The notes beneath the pieces are model-generated. The model saw only the letters and a program-made list of their open reading frames with translations, made no database searches and had not been told where the DNA came from. From Actinomycetospora sp. NBRC 106375 (GTDB taxonomy: Bacteria > Actinomycetota > Actinomycetes > Mycobacteriales > Pseudonocardiaceae), in the NCBI RefSeq assembly GCF_030269665.1, contig NZ_BSTS01000012.1, positions 1-64,000 of the forward strand: a stretch of 64,000 bases of DNA. Reading direction: 5' to 3'. A program made the translations under genes and the position numbers. The stretch's first letter is position 1. Each line of letters starts with the position of its first letter. Shown here one piece after another: positions 1 to 7,878 of this stretch.

Positions 1-617
1 GATCGTGGCCATGGACGGCTTCGGGGGCTACAAGAACGCCGCGGTCGAGGCGCTGCCCGACGCGGTCACGGTGATGGACCCGTTCCACGTCGTCGCTCTG
101 GCCGGGCACAAGCTCGACCTGTGCCGTTCAACGCGTCCAACAGGACACCCTCGGGCACCGCGGGCGCTCCCGAGACCCGCTCTACCGCGTCTCACCCTGC
201 GAACCCGCCTCGGGCTGCTCACCGACCGCCAACGCGCCCGCCTCGAGACCGTGTTCGCCTACGACGAGCACGTCGCGGTCGAGGTGACCTGGTGGGCCTA
301 CCAGCAGATCATCGCCGCCTACGAAGACCACGACCGCCACCGCGGCAGAACCCTGCTCGCCGCCGTGATCGACCGGCTCCGATCCGGGCTACCGGCCGGG
401 CTCGAGGAACTGGCCACGCTCGGGCGCACCCTGCACCGCCGCCGCGACGACGTCCTGGCCTACTTCACCCACCGCGCCTCGAACGGGCCGACCGAGGCCA
501 TCAACGGCCGGCTTGAAGCCCTCCGACGCAACGCCCTCGGGTTCCGCAACCTGATCAACTACCGCATCCGAGCCCTACTGCACTGCGGCGCACTCGCACT
601 CTAATTCCGGAAGAGCC
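1..617 (+). mobile_element. ISL3-family insertion sequence, right part
   Basis: The window opens inside an insertion sequence. It contains the 3' part of an ISL3-type transposase gene. A few bases after the stop codon is a terminal sequence whose reverse complement begins GGCTCTTCCGG, the usual start of ISL3-family inverted repeats, so the right end is placed at about 617. The flanking cgataagg would be the 8-bp target duplication, but its partner lies outside the window. The element sits inside a pentapeptide-repeat gene reading the other way. Confidence 0.7.
2..604 (+). CDS. ISL3-family transposase, 3' part, probably inactive
   Basis: This is the C-terminal half of a DDE transposase of the ISL3 family. 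The MDGFGGYKNA and DPFHVVALAG segments and the end segment NGPTEAINGRLEALRRNALGF with its catalytic-region E are typical. The 5' end lies outside the window. Around bases 127-200 the reading frame slips: the open frame gives CRSTRPTGHPRAPRA, whereas frame 3 gives the expected CRQRVQQDTLGHRGRSRDP if one T near 127 is removed, and a second slip near 198 restores the frame. About 24 residues are therefore scrambled between two compensating indels, so the enzyme is probably dead even though no stop interrupts it. Confidence 0.75.
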   Translation: MVAMDGFGGYKNAAVEALPDAVTVMDPFHVVALAGHKLDLCRSTRPTGHPRAPRALPRPALPRLTLRTRLGLLTDRQRARLETVFAYDEHVAVEVTWWAYQQIIAAYEDHDRHRGRTLLAAVIDRLRSGLPAGLEELATLGRTLHRRRDDVLAYFTHRASNGPTEAINGRLEALRRNALGFRNLINYRIRALLHCGALAL

Positions 618-1253
618 CGATAAGGTTGCGTTTGCAAGGATGTCCGTGCGAGGAAGACAAACGTTCGCCAGATTCTGATCCGGCGACGCTTGCGGGTTCA
701 GACCTCCAATGACCTGAATGGCGGCGCGAACATCGCTAGGGAGAACCAGGTCGGGTGGATTATTACCGCCCACCAATGCCAAGGATCCGCACGCCGGGTC
801 GCGGGAATCGATTACGTGGTCACGCGTGTAGGCCGCAAGAACGTCTGTGACAGTAGGTTGGTCGCGAGAAGAATCGCGCGCAAGACGCCCGAGAGCGTAG
901 ATGCCGCCGAGCCTGACGTCCAAGCCCGGGTCACCGAGCTGCCCCACGGCTCGAATGTACCGATCCGTGACCTGCCCCTCCCCCGTCTGGTTTGTAGTAC
1001 TAATGAGCGCGAGGACGGCGATCAAGGCGCTGGCGAGCGCAGCTATCGATGTAATCAACGCTGCCACAGGACCCCACCGGTCCCGCGAGCGCTGCGGAGC
1101 CGGCAGCCGGGCTCCGGAGCACTCGAACTTCACCGTTCCTAGGGAAGCCCTCCGAGGCATGAGGCGAGCAATGGCAACAGCCGCTGCTGCGCCAACGAGA
1201 GCACCACCGGCAACCAGGTGGTGCCGTCGTTGTCTCGAACGGCCGCCCTGCAC
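618..1253 (-). pseudogene. Pentapeptide-repeat membrane protein, truncated by the IS
   Basis: The N-terminal part of an actinobacterial membrane-anchored pentapeptide-repeat protein. It has two hydrophobic segments (about residues 12-30 and 63-86), then VTDRYIRAVGQLGDPGLDVRLGGIYAL, the conserved linker of this family, then the TDVLAAYTRDHV region. The first pentapeptide-like units (TDILANATLSG) are just starting when the IS right end cuts the frame. The remaining repeats are lost or lie beyond the window. The GTG at 1253 keeps both membrane segments; an ATG at 1160 or a GTG at 1133 behind a GGAGGG would leave only one. Function is unknown; the truncated product is unlikely to work. Confidence 0.6.
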
Positions 1254-2084
1254 GGAGCGGTATCATGCATCGACTTGCAGTGGTTGCACTCGTCCGATTG
1301 GCCGAACAGAGACTCGGCGACAACGCTCACTCCCATGTCCCCGGGCCCGTACAACTGAAGCCGCTCGAGCCGACCCCCGAGCAGCAGACCAAGGCCGTCG
1401 ATCTTGAGCGCCTCCAGGGCGCCGCTGATACCTCGCGGATCGCGCTGATGCCGAAGATGATCTACATACGGGGCGCGGGACTGGATGCGAATTTGAGGTC
1501 GATCGCCTTACCTGGGCGAGGCGCCGGCCGGTCCTCGACATCCTGGCGCTGACTCTCACGAAGGGTCTCGACGTGAACGATGGAGATCGACACGGCCAGC
1601 GCAGAGATCAACAGCGCGCAGGCTCGGCCGGGAACACGACGTGACCCGCCCGGCTCCTCAGCACCGGCGGTCCAGGCAGAGGCTGTCCCCAGTCTGATAG
1701 TCCCCTCGAGGTCGCGCTGGCACCGTAGTGCGCTCCCGCGGCCCATCGTGACCGCACCTCTTGTGAGGTGACCCTCGTGACGCGGCCCGCTCCGTACCAG
1801 GCGTCCAGCCTTGCGGTGCTCGACGTCCTGGTGCTGGCCTCATCCGGGCACTGTGAGCTCACGGTCGACATCGACAAGGTCACGACGGAGGTCGTCGGCG
1901 CGCGCCCATCGCCCGGTCTCGGTTCGGGCACGGCGTCGCTGTAGGGCGCGCCATCGACTCGGGCCGGGGTGATGACGAAGAGGCCACGGGCCAACAGAGC
2001 TCACCACGACCTCAGGGCGAGCCGATATCGATGCTGAGGTAATGGAGCGCTCACGCGAGTAACAGACCAGCAGCACAGAGCGGC
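1254..2084. other. Island segment without a confident gene
   Basis: About 830 bases with lower GC skew by codon position than the surroundings and no frame that reads convincingly from start to stop. On the minus strand a short hydrophobic stretch (ALLISALAVSISIVHVETL, near 1620-1560) and, in another frame, ALEALKIDGLGLLLGG (near 1430-1380) look protein-like and could be two pieces of one frameshifted gene. I cannot name a family. The part from 1747 to 2084 shows nothing. Confidence 0.3.
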
Positions 2085-2558
2085 TCATCTGCCGTGTCGC
2101 GGGGCAGCCAGACTCCGCGGTTGGGTCGCCTGCCGAAGATTGGGTGATCGCTTGAAGTGATAGTAGCCAACTGTACGGCCCTTTGTGGCGACATTCTGGC
2201 CCGAAGACATGAACTTGTCACGGCTCTGCTGACCCTCTTCCACGAAGGTGAAGGAGCATGAGGCCAAGTCCCAGCCCTCGCCACATATCGCGTTGAGTAT
2301 ATCGTTCGGATCAGTGGCCCGTTGAGTTGTGTTGCTTCCGACCATGGCTACGATAATCGCTTCTTGATTCATCACGTCGAGGGATGTCTGGTGGACATGG
2401 TCTCCTCGCTCGAATGCCGTTCGCGCTCGACCGACTGGAGACGCAAGAAACTCCTGCGCCTCCCTCTCGACTTGTCGAACTCTCCGACGCTCGTCTTCTT
2501 CGCGCTGCCGTCGCGCCTGCTCCTCCTGCTGTTCAGGCGTCTTTTGGAATAATCCCAT
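2085..2558 (-). CDS. Hypothetical protein (charged N-terminus, C-terminal SRDK...GQxVATxGxxxG motif)
   Basis: A cytoplasmic protein of 157 residues. The ATG at 2558 is chosen because a GGGGGAAC ribosome-binding site precedes it and because the family usually begins MGLF. Residues 1-40 form a highly charged helix (QKTPEQQEEQARRQREEDE). This is followed by FLASPVGRARTAFERGD and a C-terminal segment with EGW, FVEEGQQSRDKFMSSGQNV and VATKGRTVGYYHFKR. From memory this matches a widespread, uncharacterised actinobacterial family that starts MGLFxKxPEQ. No catalytic residues are evident. It may be island cargo. Function unknown. Confidence 0.65.
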   Translation of the reverse strand: MGLFQKTPEQQEEQARRQREEDERRRVRQVEREAQEFLASPVGRARTAFERGDHVHQTSLDVMNQEAIIVAMVGSNTTQRATDPNDILNAICGEGWDLASCSFTFVEEGQQSRDKFMSSGQNVATKGRTVGYYHFKRSPNLRQATQPRSLAAPRHGR

Positions 2559-2762
2559 GACTGTTCCCCCATTGCTCGACTGACTGGCTGCCCACGATGG
2601 GACCACAAAATTACGAAGAAGCCCGCCACTTGGTAGGCAGTTAGACCTAAACGAGGTCAACCACGAGCATAGGGTCTTCCACCTGTTAAGAGCCTCCGCT
2701 GACAGCCTATCGGGCGCCCTCGTTCGAGTGTCTGTCGGGCCAACCTAGGCTGGCAGCACCAC

Positions 2763-4271
2763 TCAGGAGACAACCGCTCGTCGTCCGCGAGCAACTCTCA
2801 CTAATCCCGCTTCAGCCAGCTGCGCAACCGCCCTCTGGGCGGTTCCAGCGGACACCCCATAGCGCTCCATGAGCTGCACGACCGTCGGCAAGAGCATCCC
2901 TGCTGTCAGCACCCCGCTGGTGATAGCACCGCGAAGGTCAGCAGCGATGCGCTCGTACGGACTCGAGGCGCGCGATGTCTGAACGTCAGCGCTCACGATC
3001 GGAGCTGCGTCGTCGAGATCGATCGGCATCGACGGCATGTGGCGATCAAAGTGCCCGGCGGCGCGCTGATCGGCCTCAGAGACCCAAGCGGCGTACGCCT
3101 TGAGGGTGGTGGTGCCTCCTCCCCCGTGCCCTAGACGGCCCGCCACGGTCCGCACGTCCACACCGGCCGCGATGAGCTCGGTCGCCGAGTAGTGGCGCAG
3201 CTGATGGAGGTGGATGCTCCAGCCAAGCCGTGCGCTCATGCGGATGAAGCGCTGGGTCACCGAGGACGGCGGCAACCACGAGCCGAAGTCGGGGTCCTTC
3301 GAGAACAGCCTCGACGAGGCAGTTAGTGCCGCCCCTCCGAACGCAGCGAGGTCATCGCAACGACCTCGGTACGCCCTCAAGAGGGCGACAGTCGATCGGT
3401 CGAGGGCGATCCGACGCTGCTGGTGGGTCTTGGTGTCCTTCTCCCAGGTCTTGGTGCCTTCCTGCGCGATGCTCGATCGGATCGCGAGGACTGCGCGTTC
3501 GAAGTCGACGGACTCCCATCGCAGCGCACACAGCTCGCCCCGCCGAGCGCCGGTGACCATGGCCAACCACACGAGGACACCCCACCCGAGGTCGATCGCG
3601 AAGGCCGCCTCGACGATCGCGGCCGCCTGCTCGGCGGTCGGTGGCTGCGGGTTGTTGGGCACTCCGCCCGGAGGTTCGGCGGCGTCGAGGGGGTTCACGC
3701 TGATCCACCCCCACCGCACCGCGCGGGACAGGGCCCCCGACAGACAGAAGTGGACCTCGCGAATCGAGGCCGGCGACAGCGGCTTACAGACGTGAGGCCG
3801 GCAGTTCGACGTGCAGTCGTGCCCTCCGATGACGCGGTGCTCGCTTGCCGAGCGCCCGTCACAGTGATCACGGCAGCGACGAAGCTCTCCCTTGAGCCGG
3901 TCGATGATCTCGCCGGTGAGCCTTGGGACTGGGAGGTCGCCGAGCGCCGGTCGAACGTGGAGCCGGAGGATCGACTCGTAGCGAGTCTGGGTGGTCGCGT
4001 CGACCTCGAGCACCTCGAGGTAGCGGTCGAGGAGTTGGTTGACCGTTGCTCGTGTGCGGGGCTGCTTCCGCTCATCGACCTGGCTGATGAGCCGAACTCG
4101 AGCCTTCTCGGCCTCCTTGGCCGCCCGCGCCCCGGCGGGCACCGACTCGGTCAGATAGAGCCGCTTGCCCGTGAGGGGGTCGACGCCTGCGTAGACGCGG
4201 ACGCGCAGCCCGCCGCTCGGGAGAGTCTCAACCTCGCCGCGCTGGCGGCGGGGAGCGCGGGCGCTAGCCAT
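2763..4271 (-). CDS. Tyrosine site-specific integrase fused to a GntR-type winged-helix domain
   Basis: Catalyses integration or excision of the island. N-terminal arm-binding region, then a SAM-like core-binding domain (about residues 70-200) that holds a Cys/His-rich insert (CRDHCDG, HDCTSNCRPHVC) typical of actinobacterial phage/ICE integrases. The catalytic domain shows R in TGARRGELCALRW (about 243), the H-x-x-R box HQLRH (about 355), LGHGGGG and the nucleophile Tyr in LKAYAAW (about 392). Residues about 430-502 (YERIAADLRGAI...LPTVVQLMERYGVSAGTAQRAVAQL) form a GntR-family helix-turn-helix, an addition beyond the usual integrase length. The gene lies 81 bp from the 3' end of tRNA-Glu, the likely attachment site. 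A 14-bp inverted repeat includes the start codon. Confidence 0.9.
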   Translation of the reverse strand: MASARAPRRQRGEVETLPSGGLRVRVYAGVDPLTGKRLYLTESVPAGARAAKEAEKARVRLISQVDERKQPRTRATVNQLLDRYLEVLEVDATTQTRYESILRLHVRPALGDLPVPRLTGEIIDRLKGELRRCRDHCDGRSASEHRVIGGHDCTSNCRPHVCKPLSPASIREVHFCLSGALSRAVRWGWISVNPLDAAEPPGGVPNNPQPPTAEQAAAIVEAAFAIDLGWGVLVWLAMVTGARRGELCALRWESVDFERAVLAIRSSIAQEGTKTWEKDTKTHQQRRIALDRSTVALLRAYRGRCDDLAAFGGAALTASSRLFSKDPDFGSWLPPSSVTQRFIRMSARLGWSIHLHQLRHYSATELIAAGVDVRTVAGRLGHGGGGTTTLKAYAAWVSEADQRAAGHFDRHMPSMPIDLDDAAPIVSADVQTSRASSPYERIAADLRGAITSGVLTAGMLLPTVVQLMERYGVSAGTAQRAVAQLAEAGLVRVARGRRAVVS

Positions 4272-4301
4272 GGTGCGAGTCTAGAGAAGACTCGCACCAT
4301 G
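4269..4301. promoter_or_regulatory. Perfect 14-bp inverted repeat over the integrase start codon
   Basis: The arms catggtgcgagtct and agactcgcaccatg are exact reverse complements around the 5-base spacer agaga. The left arm contains the integrase ATG. There is no T-tract and the position is 5' of the gene, so it is more likely a protein-binding operator (or recombination arm site) than a terminator. The integrase's own GntR-type domain is an obvious candidate ligand; that is inference. Confidence 0.55.
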
Positions 4302-4352
4302 AATAGCTCCACGAACACGAGGTCGAGAGGCTCTGCGAGCCTCTGACCTGCG

Positions 4353-4425
4353 TAGCCCCGAGGGGATTCGAACCCCCGCTACCGCCTTGAGAGGGCGGCG
4401 TCCTAGGCCGCTAGACGACGGGGCC
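4353..4425 (-). tRNA. tRNA-Glu(CTC)
   Basis: Reads as a full cloverleaf on the minus strand: acceptor GGCCCCG pairs with CGGGGCT (G1-U72 wobble) and discriminator A. The anticodon stem CCGCC/GGCGG encloses loop CTCTCAA with anticodon CTC, and the T-arm is GGGGGTTCGAATCCCCT. CCA is not encoded. Its 3' end faces the integrase gene, the usual arrangement for an element inserted into a tRNA 3' end. I found no second copy of the tRNA 3' end within the window. Confidence 0.95.
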
Positions 4426-4473
4426 CTAGGAGAACGGCGACGACTCTAGATCACGGTCCGCCACCGCTCGCAG

Positions 4474-4545
4474 CTGGGGTACCAGGACTCGAACCTAGAA
4501 CAACTGAACCAGAATCAGCCGTGTTGCCAATTACACCATACCCCA
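4474..4545 (-). tRNA. tRNA-Gln(CTG)
   Basis: Minus-strand cloverleaf: acceptor TGGGGTA pairs with TACCCCA, discriminator G as usual for tRNA-Gln. The anticodon stem GCTGA/TCAGT encloses loop TTCTGGT with anticodon CTG, and the T-arm contains GGTTCGAGTCC. It lies 48 bp upstream of tRNA-Glu on the same strand; the two are probably co-transcribed. Confidence 0.95.
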
Positions 4546-4722
4546 TGGCGATCACCGAGCGTGACGCACGACCGCGCCCGGCGACGGCATCCAGTCTAGG
4601 ACATCGGCTCCCCCACGCTCGACACCCCCCGAGAGCGGCGACGGGGCCGCAGGTCAGAGCCCGGACCAGCGTCCCGGTAGCCTGGGTGAGTTGGGCAGCC
4701 GCACGACCAGGAAGATCGAGAC

Positions 4723-7700
4723 GTGAGTTCTTCGCCCGCCCCCGGCAACGGGAGCAAGCCTGCGTTCGCCTCCCTCCCCGCGAGCGTGGACCTGCCCGCG
4801 ATCGAGCGCGAGGTCCTGGCCCGCTGGGACGACCGCGACGTGTTCCGTCGCACCCTCGAGCGCACCGCCGACGGCGAGCCGTGGATCTTCTACGAGGGCC
4901 CGCCGACCGCCAACGGCCAGCCGGGCACCCACCACGTCGAGGCCCGCGCGTTCAAGGACCTCTTCCCCCGGTTCAGGACGATGCGCGGCTACCACGTGCC
5001 CCGCCGCGCCGGCTGGGACTGCCACGGCCTGCCCGTCGAACTGGCCGTCGAGTCCGAGCTCGGCTTCACGGGCAAGGGCGACATCGAGCGCTACGGCATC
5101 GCGGAGTTCAACGCGGCGTGCAAGGAGTCGGCGCTGCGCAACGTGAGCGCCTTCGCCGCGATGACCGAGCGCATGGGCTACTGGGTCGACCTCGACCAGG
5201 CCTACCTGACCATGGCACCGCGCTACGTCGAGAGCGTCTGGTGGTCGCTCAAGAAGATCTTCGACGACGGGCTGCTCGTCGAGGACCACCGCGTCACCCC
5301 GTACTGCCCGCGCGACGAGACGCCGCTGTCGGACCACGAGGTGGCGCTCGGGTACGAGGACGACGTCGACCCCTCGGTCTACGTCCGCTTCCCCCTGACC
5401 GACGGGCTCTGGGCCGGCGCCGACCTGCTGGTCTGGACGACGACGCCCTGGACGCTGCCGTCGAACACCGCCGTGGCCGTCGCCCGCGACATCGCCTACG
5501 TGCGGGCGACCACCGCGGACGGGGACGACCTCGTCGTCGCCGAGGACCTGCTGGGCGTGCTCGGCGAGGGCGCGACCGTCACCGATCGCGCCACCGGCGC
5601 CGACCTGCTGGGCAGCCACTACCGCCGCCCGCTCGACCTCCTCGACGACGAGCGCTTCGGTGACGCCCACCGCGTCGTGCACGGCGACCACGTCACCACC
5701 GACGCCGGCACCGGCCTGGTGCACATGGCCCCCGCCTTCGGCGCCGAGGACCACCTCGTGGCCAAGGCCGAGGGCCTCGAGATGGTCAACCCGATCGGTC
5801 CGAACGGGCACTTCGACGAGGACGTCCCCCTGATCGGCGGGATGTTCTTCAAGGCGGCCGACCCGACGCTGGTCGAGGAGCTGCGCGCCCGGGGCGTGCT
5901 GTGGCGCTCGGAGTCCTACGAGCACTCGTATCCGCATTGCTGGCGCTGCCACACGCCGCTGATCTACTACGCGCTGCCGTCGTGGTTCATCCGCACGACC
6001 GCGATCCGCGACCGGCTGGTCGAGGAGAACGAGCGGACGAACTGGTACCCGCCGCACATCAAGCACGGCCGCTACGGCGGCTGGCTCGAGAACAACGTCG
6101 ACTGGGCGCTCTCCCGCAACAGGTACTGGGGCACGCCCCTGCCGATCTGGCGCAACGACGCCGACCCGTCCGAGATGGTGTGCGTCGGCTCGCTCGCCGA
6201 GCTGGGCTCGTGGGTGGGCCAGGACCTCGCCGAGCTCGACCCGCACCGCCCTTACGTCGACGACGTGACGTTCCCGGCGCCGAGCGGCACGGGCACGATG
6301 CGGCGCGTCACCGACGTCATCGACGTCTGGTACGACTCGGGTGCCATGCCGTTCGCCCAGTGGGGCGCGCCGCACCACCACGAGGCCGACTTCGAGGCCG
6401 CCTACCCCGCGCAGTACATCTGCGAGGCCATCGACCAGACCCGCGGCTGGTTCTACTCGCTCATGGCCGTGGGCACGCTGGTGTTCGACCGGTCCTCGTA
6501 CGAGAACGTCGTGTGCCTGGGTCTGCTCCTCGACGAGCAGGGCCGCAAGATGTCCAAGCACCTGGGCAACGTGCTCGACCCGTTCGAGCTGTTCGACTCC
6601 CACGGCGCCGACGCCGTCCGGTGGTTGATGCTCGCCCAGGGCTCGCCGTGGGTCGACCGGCGCGTCGGGCACGAGGCGCTGCGCGAGATCGTCCGCAAGA
6701 TCCTGCTGACCTACTGGAACACGGCGTCGTTCCTGGTCACGTACGCGAACGCGTCGGGGTGGACGCCCGCGGAGCAGCCGACGCCGAGCGACCACCCCAT
6801 GGACCGCTGGGTCCTCGGCGAGCTCGCGACGTGCGTCCGCGAGGTCACCCGCGCGCTCGACGACTTCGACTCCTCGAGCGCGGGCCGGGCGATCACGGCG
6901 TTCGTCGACGACCTGTCGAACTGGTACGTCCGCCGCTCGCGGCGGCGCTTCTGGCACGGCGAGCCGGCGGCCCTGTCGACGCTGCACACCTGCGTCGAGA
7001 CGCTCTCCCGGCTCATGGCGCCGTTCACCCCGTTCGCGACCGACTACCTGTGGACGCTCCTCCAGGGCGACGTCGTCGAGGGGGCGCCGGACTCGGTGCA
7101 CCTCGCCGACTGGCCGACGGTCGACGAGGCCGCGATCGACCCGGGCCTGGCCGAGCGGATGGCGCTCGTGCAGCGGATCGTCGAGCTCGGCCGCTCGACG
7201 CGGGCCGCGAGCGGCGTGCGCACCCGCCAGCCGCTCTCGCGAGCCGTGGTGGCCGCCCCCGGGTTCGCCGACCTCGCATCCGATGATCAGGGGCGGGGCC
7301 TGCTCGCCGAGATCGCCGAGGAGCTCAACGTCGGGCGCGTCGAGGCGGCCGGGTCGGACCTCGTCGAGGTCGTGGTGAAGCCGAACTTCCGCGCGCTCGG
7401 CAAGCGCTTCGGCAAGCAGACGCCCGTGGTGGCCGAGGCCGTCAAGGCGTCCACCGACGCGCCCGTCGACGGGTCGCTGACGGTGGTCGTGGACGGCGAG
7501 GAGATCGCCCTGTCCGGCGACGAGATCCTCGTCGAGGAGACCCCGCGCGAGGGCTGGGCGGTGCGCTCCGAGGGCGGCCTCTCGGTCGGCCTCGACACCG
7601 AGCTCACCGACGAGCTGCGCGCCGCCGGCCTCGCCCGCGACGTCGTGCGCGTCGTGCAGGAGGCCCGCAAGACCCGCGGCCTCGAGGTGTCCGACCGCAT

Positions 7701-7878
7701 CGCGCTGACCTGGGCCGCCGACCGTGCCGACGTCGCGGACGCCGTGCGCACCCACGCCGGCTCGATCGCCGAGGAGGTGCTCGCGGTGTCGATGACCGAG
7801 GGCGCCGTCAACGGGGGTGCCGCGGCGCGCTCCGACGACCTCTCGCTCGCCGTGGCGATCACTCCGGCGGGGGCATGA
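4723..7878 (+). CDS. ileS: Isoleucyl-tRNA synthetase, eukaryote-like (IleRS2) type
   Basis: Charges tRNA-Ile in the cytoplasm (class Ia synthetase). 1051 residues, normal for the actinobacterial type. The class I signature appears as G68-T69-H70-H71 instead of H-x-G-H, and the second signature is K609-M-S-K-H613. The CP1 editing domain shows TTTPWTLPSNTAVAV and a metal-type CWRCHTP element; DWALSRNRYWGTPLP is the usual motif before the KMSK loop. The GTG at 4723 follows an AGGAAG. I see no T-box consensus (GGTGGNACCGCG) in the 177 bp upstream, although translational T-boxes are known before ileS in other actinobacteria. The 3' end overlaps the convergent UGSC-partner gene by 20 bp. Confidence 0.96.
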   Translation: MSSSPAPGNGSKPAFASLPASVDLPAIEREVLARWDDRDVFRRTLERTADGEPWIFYEGPPTANGQPGTHHVEARAFKDLFPRFRTMRGYHVPRRAGWDCHGLPVELAVESELGFTGKGDIERYGIAEFNAACKESALRNVSAFAAMTERMGYWVDLDQAYLTMAPRYVESVWWSLKKIFDDGLLVEDHRVTPYCPRDETPLSDHEVALGYEDDVDPSVYVRFPLTDGLWAGADLLVWTTTPWTLPSNTAVAVARDIAYVRATTADGDDLVVAEDLLGVLGEGATVTDRATGADLLGSHYRRPLDLLDDERFGDAHRVVHGDHVTTDAGTGLVHMAPAFGAEDHLVAKAEGLEMVNPIGPNGHFDEDVPLIGGMFFKAADPTLVEELRARGVLWRSESYEHSYPHCWRCHTPLIYYALPSWFIRTTAIRDRLVEENERTNWYPPHIKHGRYGGWLENNVDWALSRNRYWGTPLPIWRNDADPSEMVCVGSLAELGSWVGQDLAELDPHRPYVDDVTFPAPSGTGTMRRVTDVIDVWYDSGAMPFAQWGAPHHHEADFEAAYPAQYICEAIDQTRGWFYSLMAVGTLVFDRSSYENVVCLGLLLDEQGRKMSKHLGNVLDPFELFDSHGADAVRWLMLAQGSPWVDRRVGHEALREIVRKILLTYWNTASFLVTYANASGWTPAEQPTPSDHPMDRWVLGELATCVREVTRALDDFDSSSAGRAITAFVDDLSNWYVRRSRRRFWHGEPAALSTLHTCVETLSRLMAPFTPFATDYLWTLLQGDVVEGAPDSVHLADWPTVDEAAIDPGLAERMALVQRIVELGRSTRAASGVRTRQPLSRAVVAAPGFADLASDDQGRGLLAEIAEELNVGRVEAAGSDLVEVVVKPNFRALGKRFGKQTPVVAEAVKASTDAPVDGSLTVVVDGEEIALSGDEILVEETPREGWAVRSEGGLSVGLDTELTDELRAAGLARDVVRVVQEARKTRGLEVSDRIALTWAADRADVADAVRTHAGSIAEEVLAVSMTEGAVNGGAAARSDDLSLAVAITPAGA

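Noticed and set aside
1139-1746. Two adjacent minus-strand fragments that might be one frameshifted gene
   Set aside because: The second fragment overlaps the membrane segment of the pentapeptide gene in another frame and neither fragment matches a known family.
4546-4722. Possible T-box riboswitch before ileS
   Set aside because: No T-box consensus (GGTGGNACCGCG) or specifier-type stem could be found in the 177 bp.
4654-7755. Long open frame of 1033 codons antisense to ileS
   Set aside because: A mirror of codon bias in high-GC DNA; the translation is rich in Arg, Gly, Val and Asp with no domain, whereas the opposite strand is clearly ileS.
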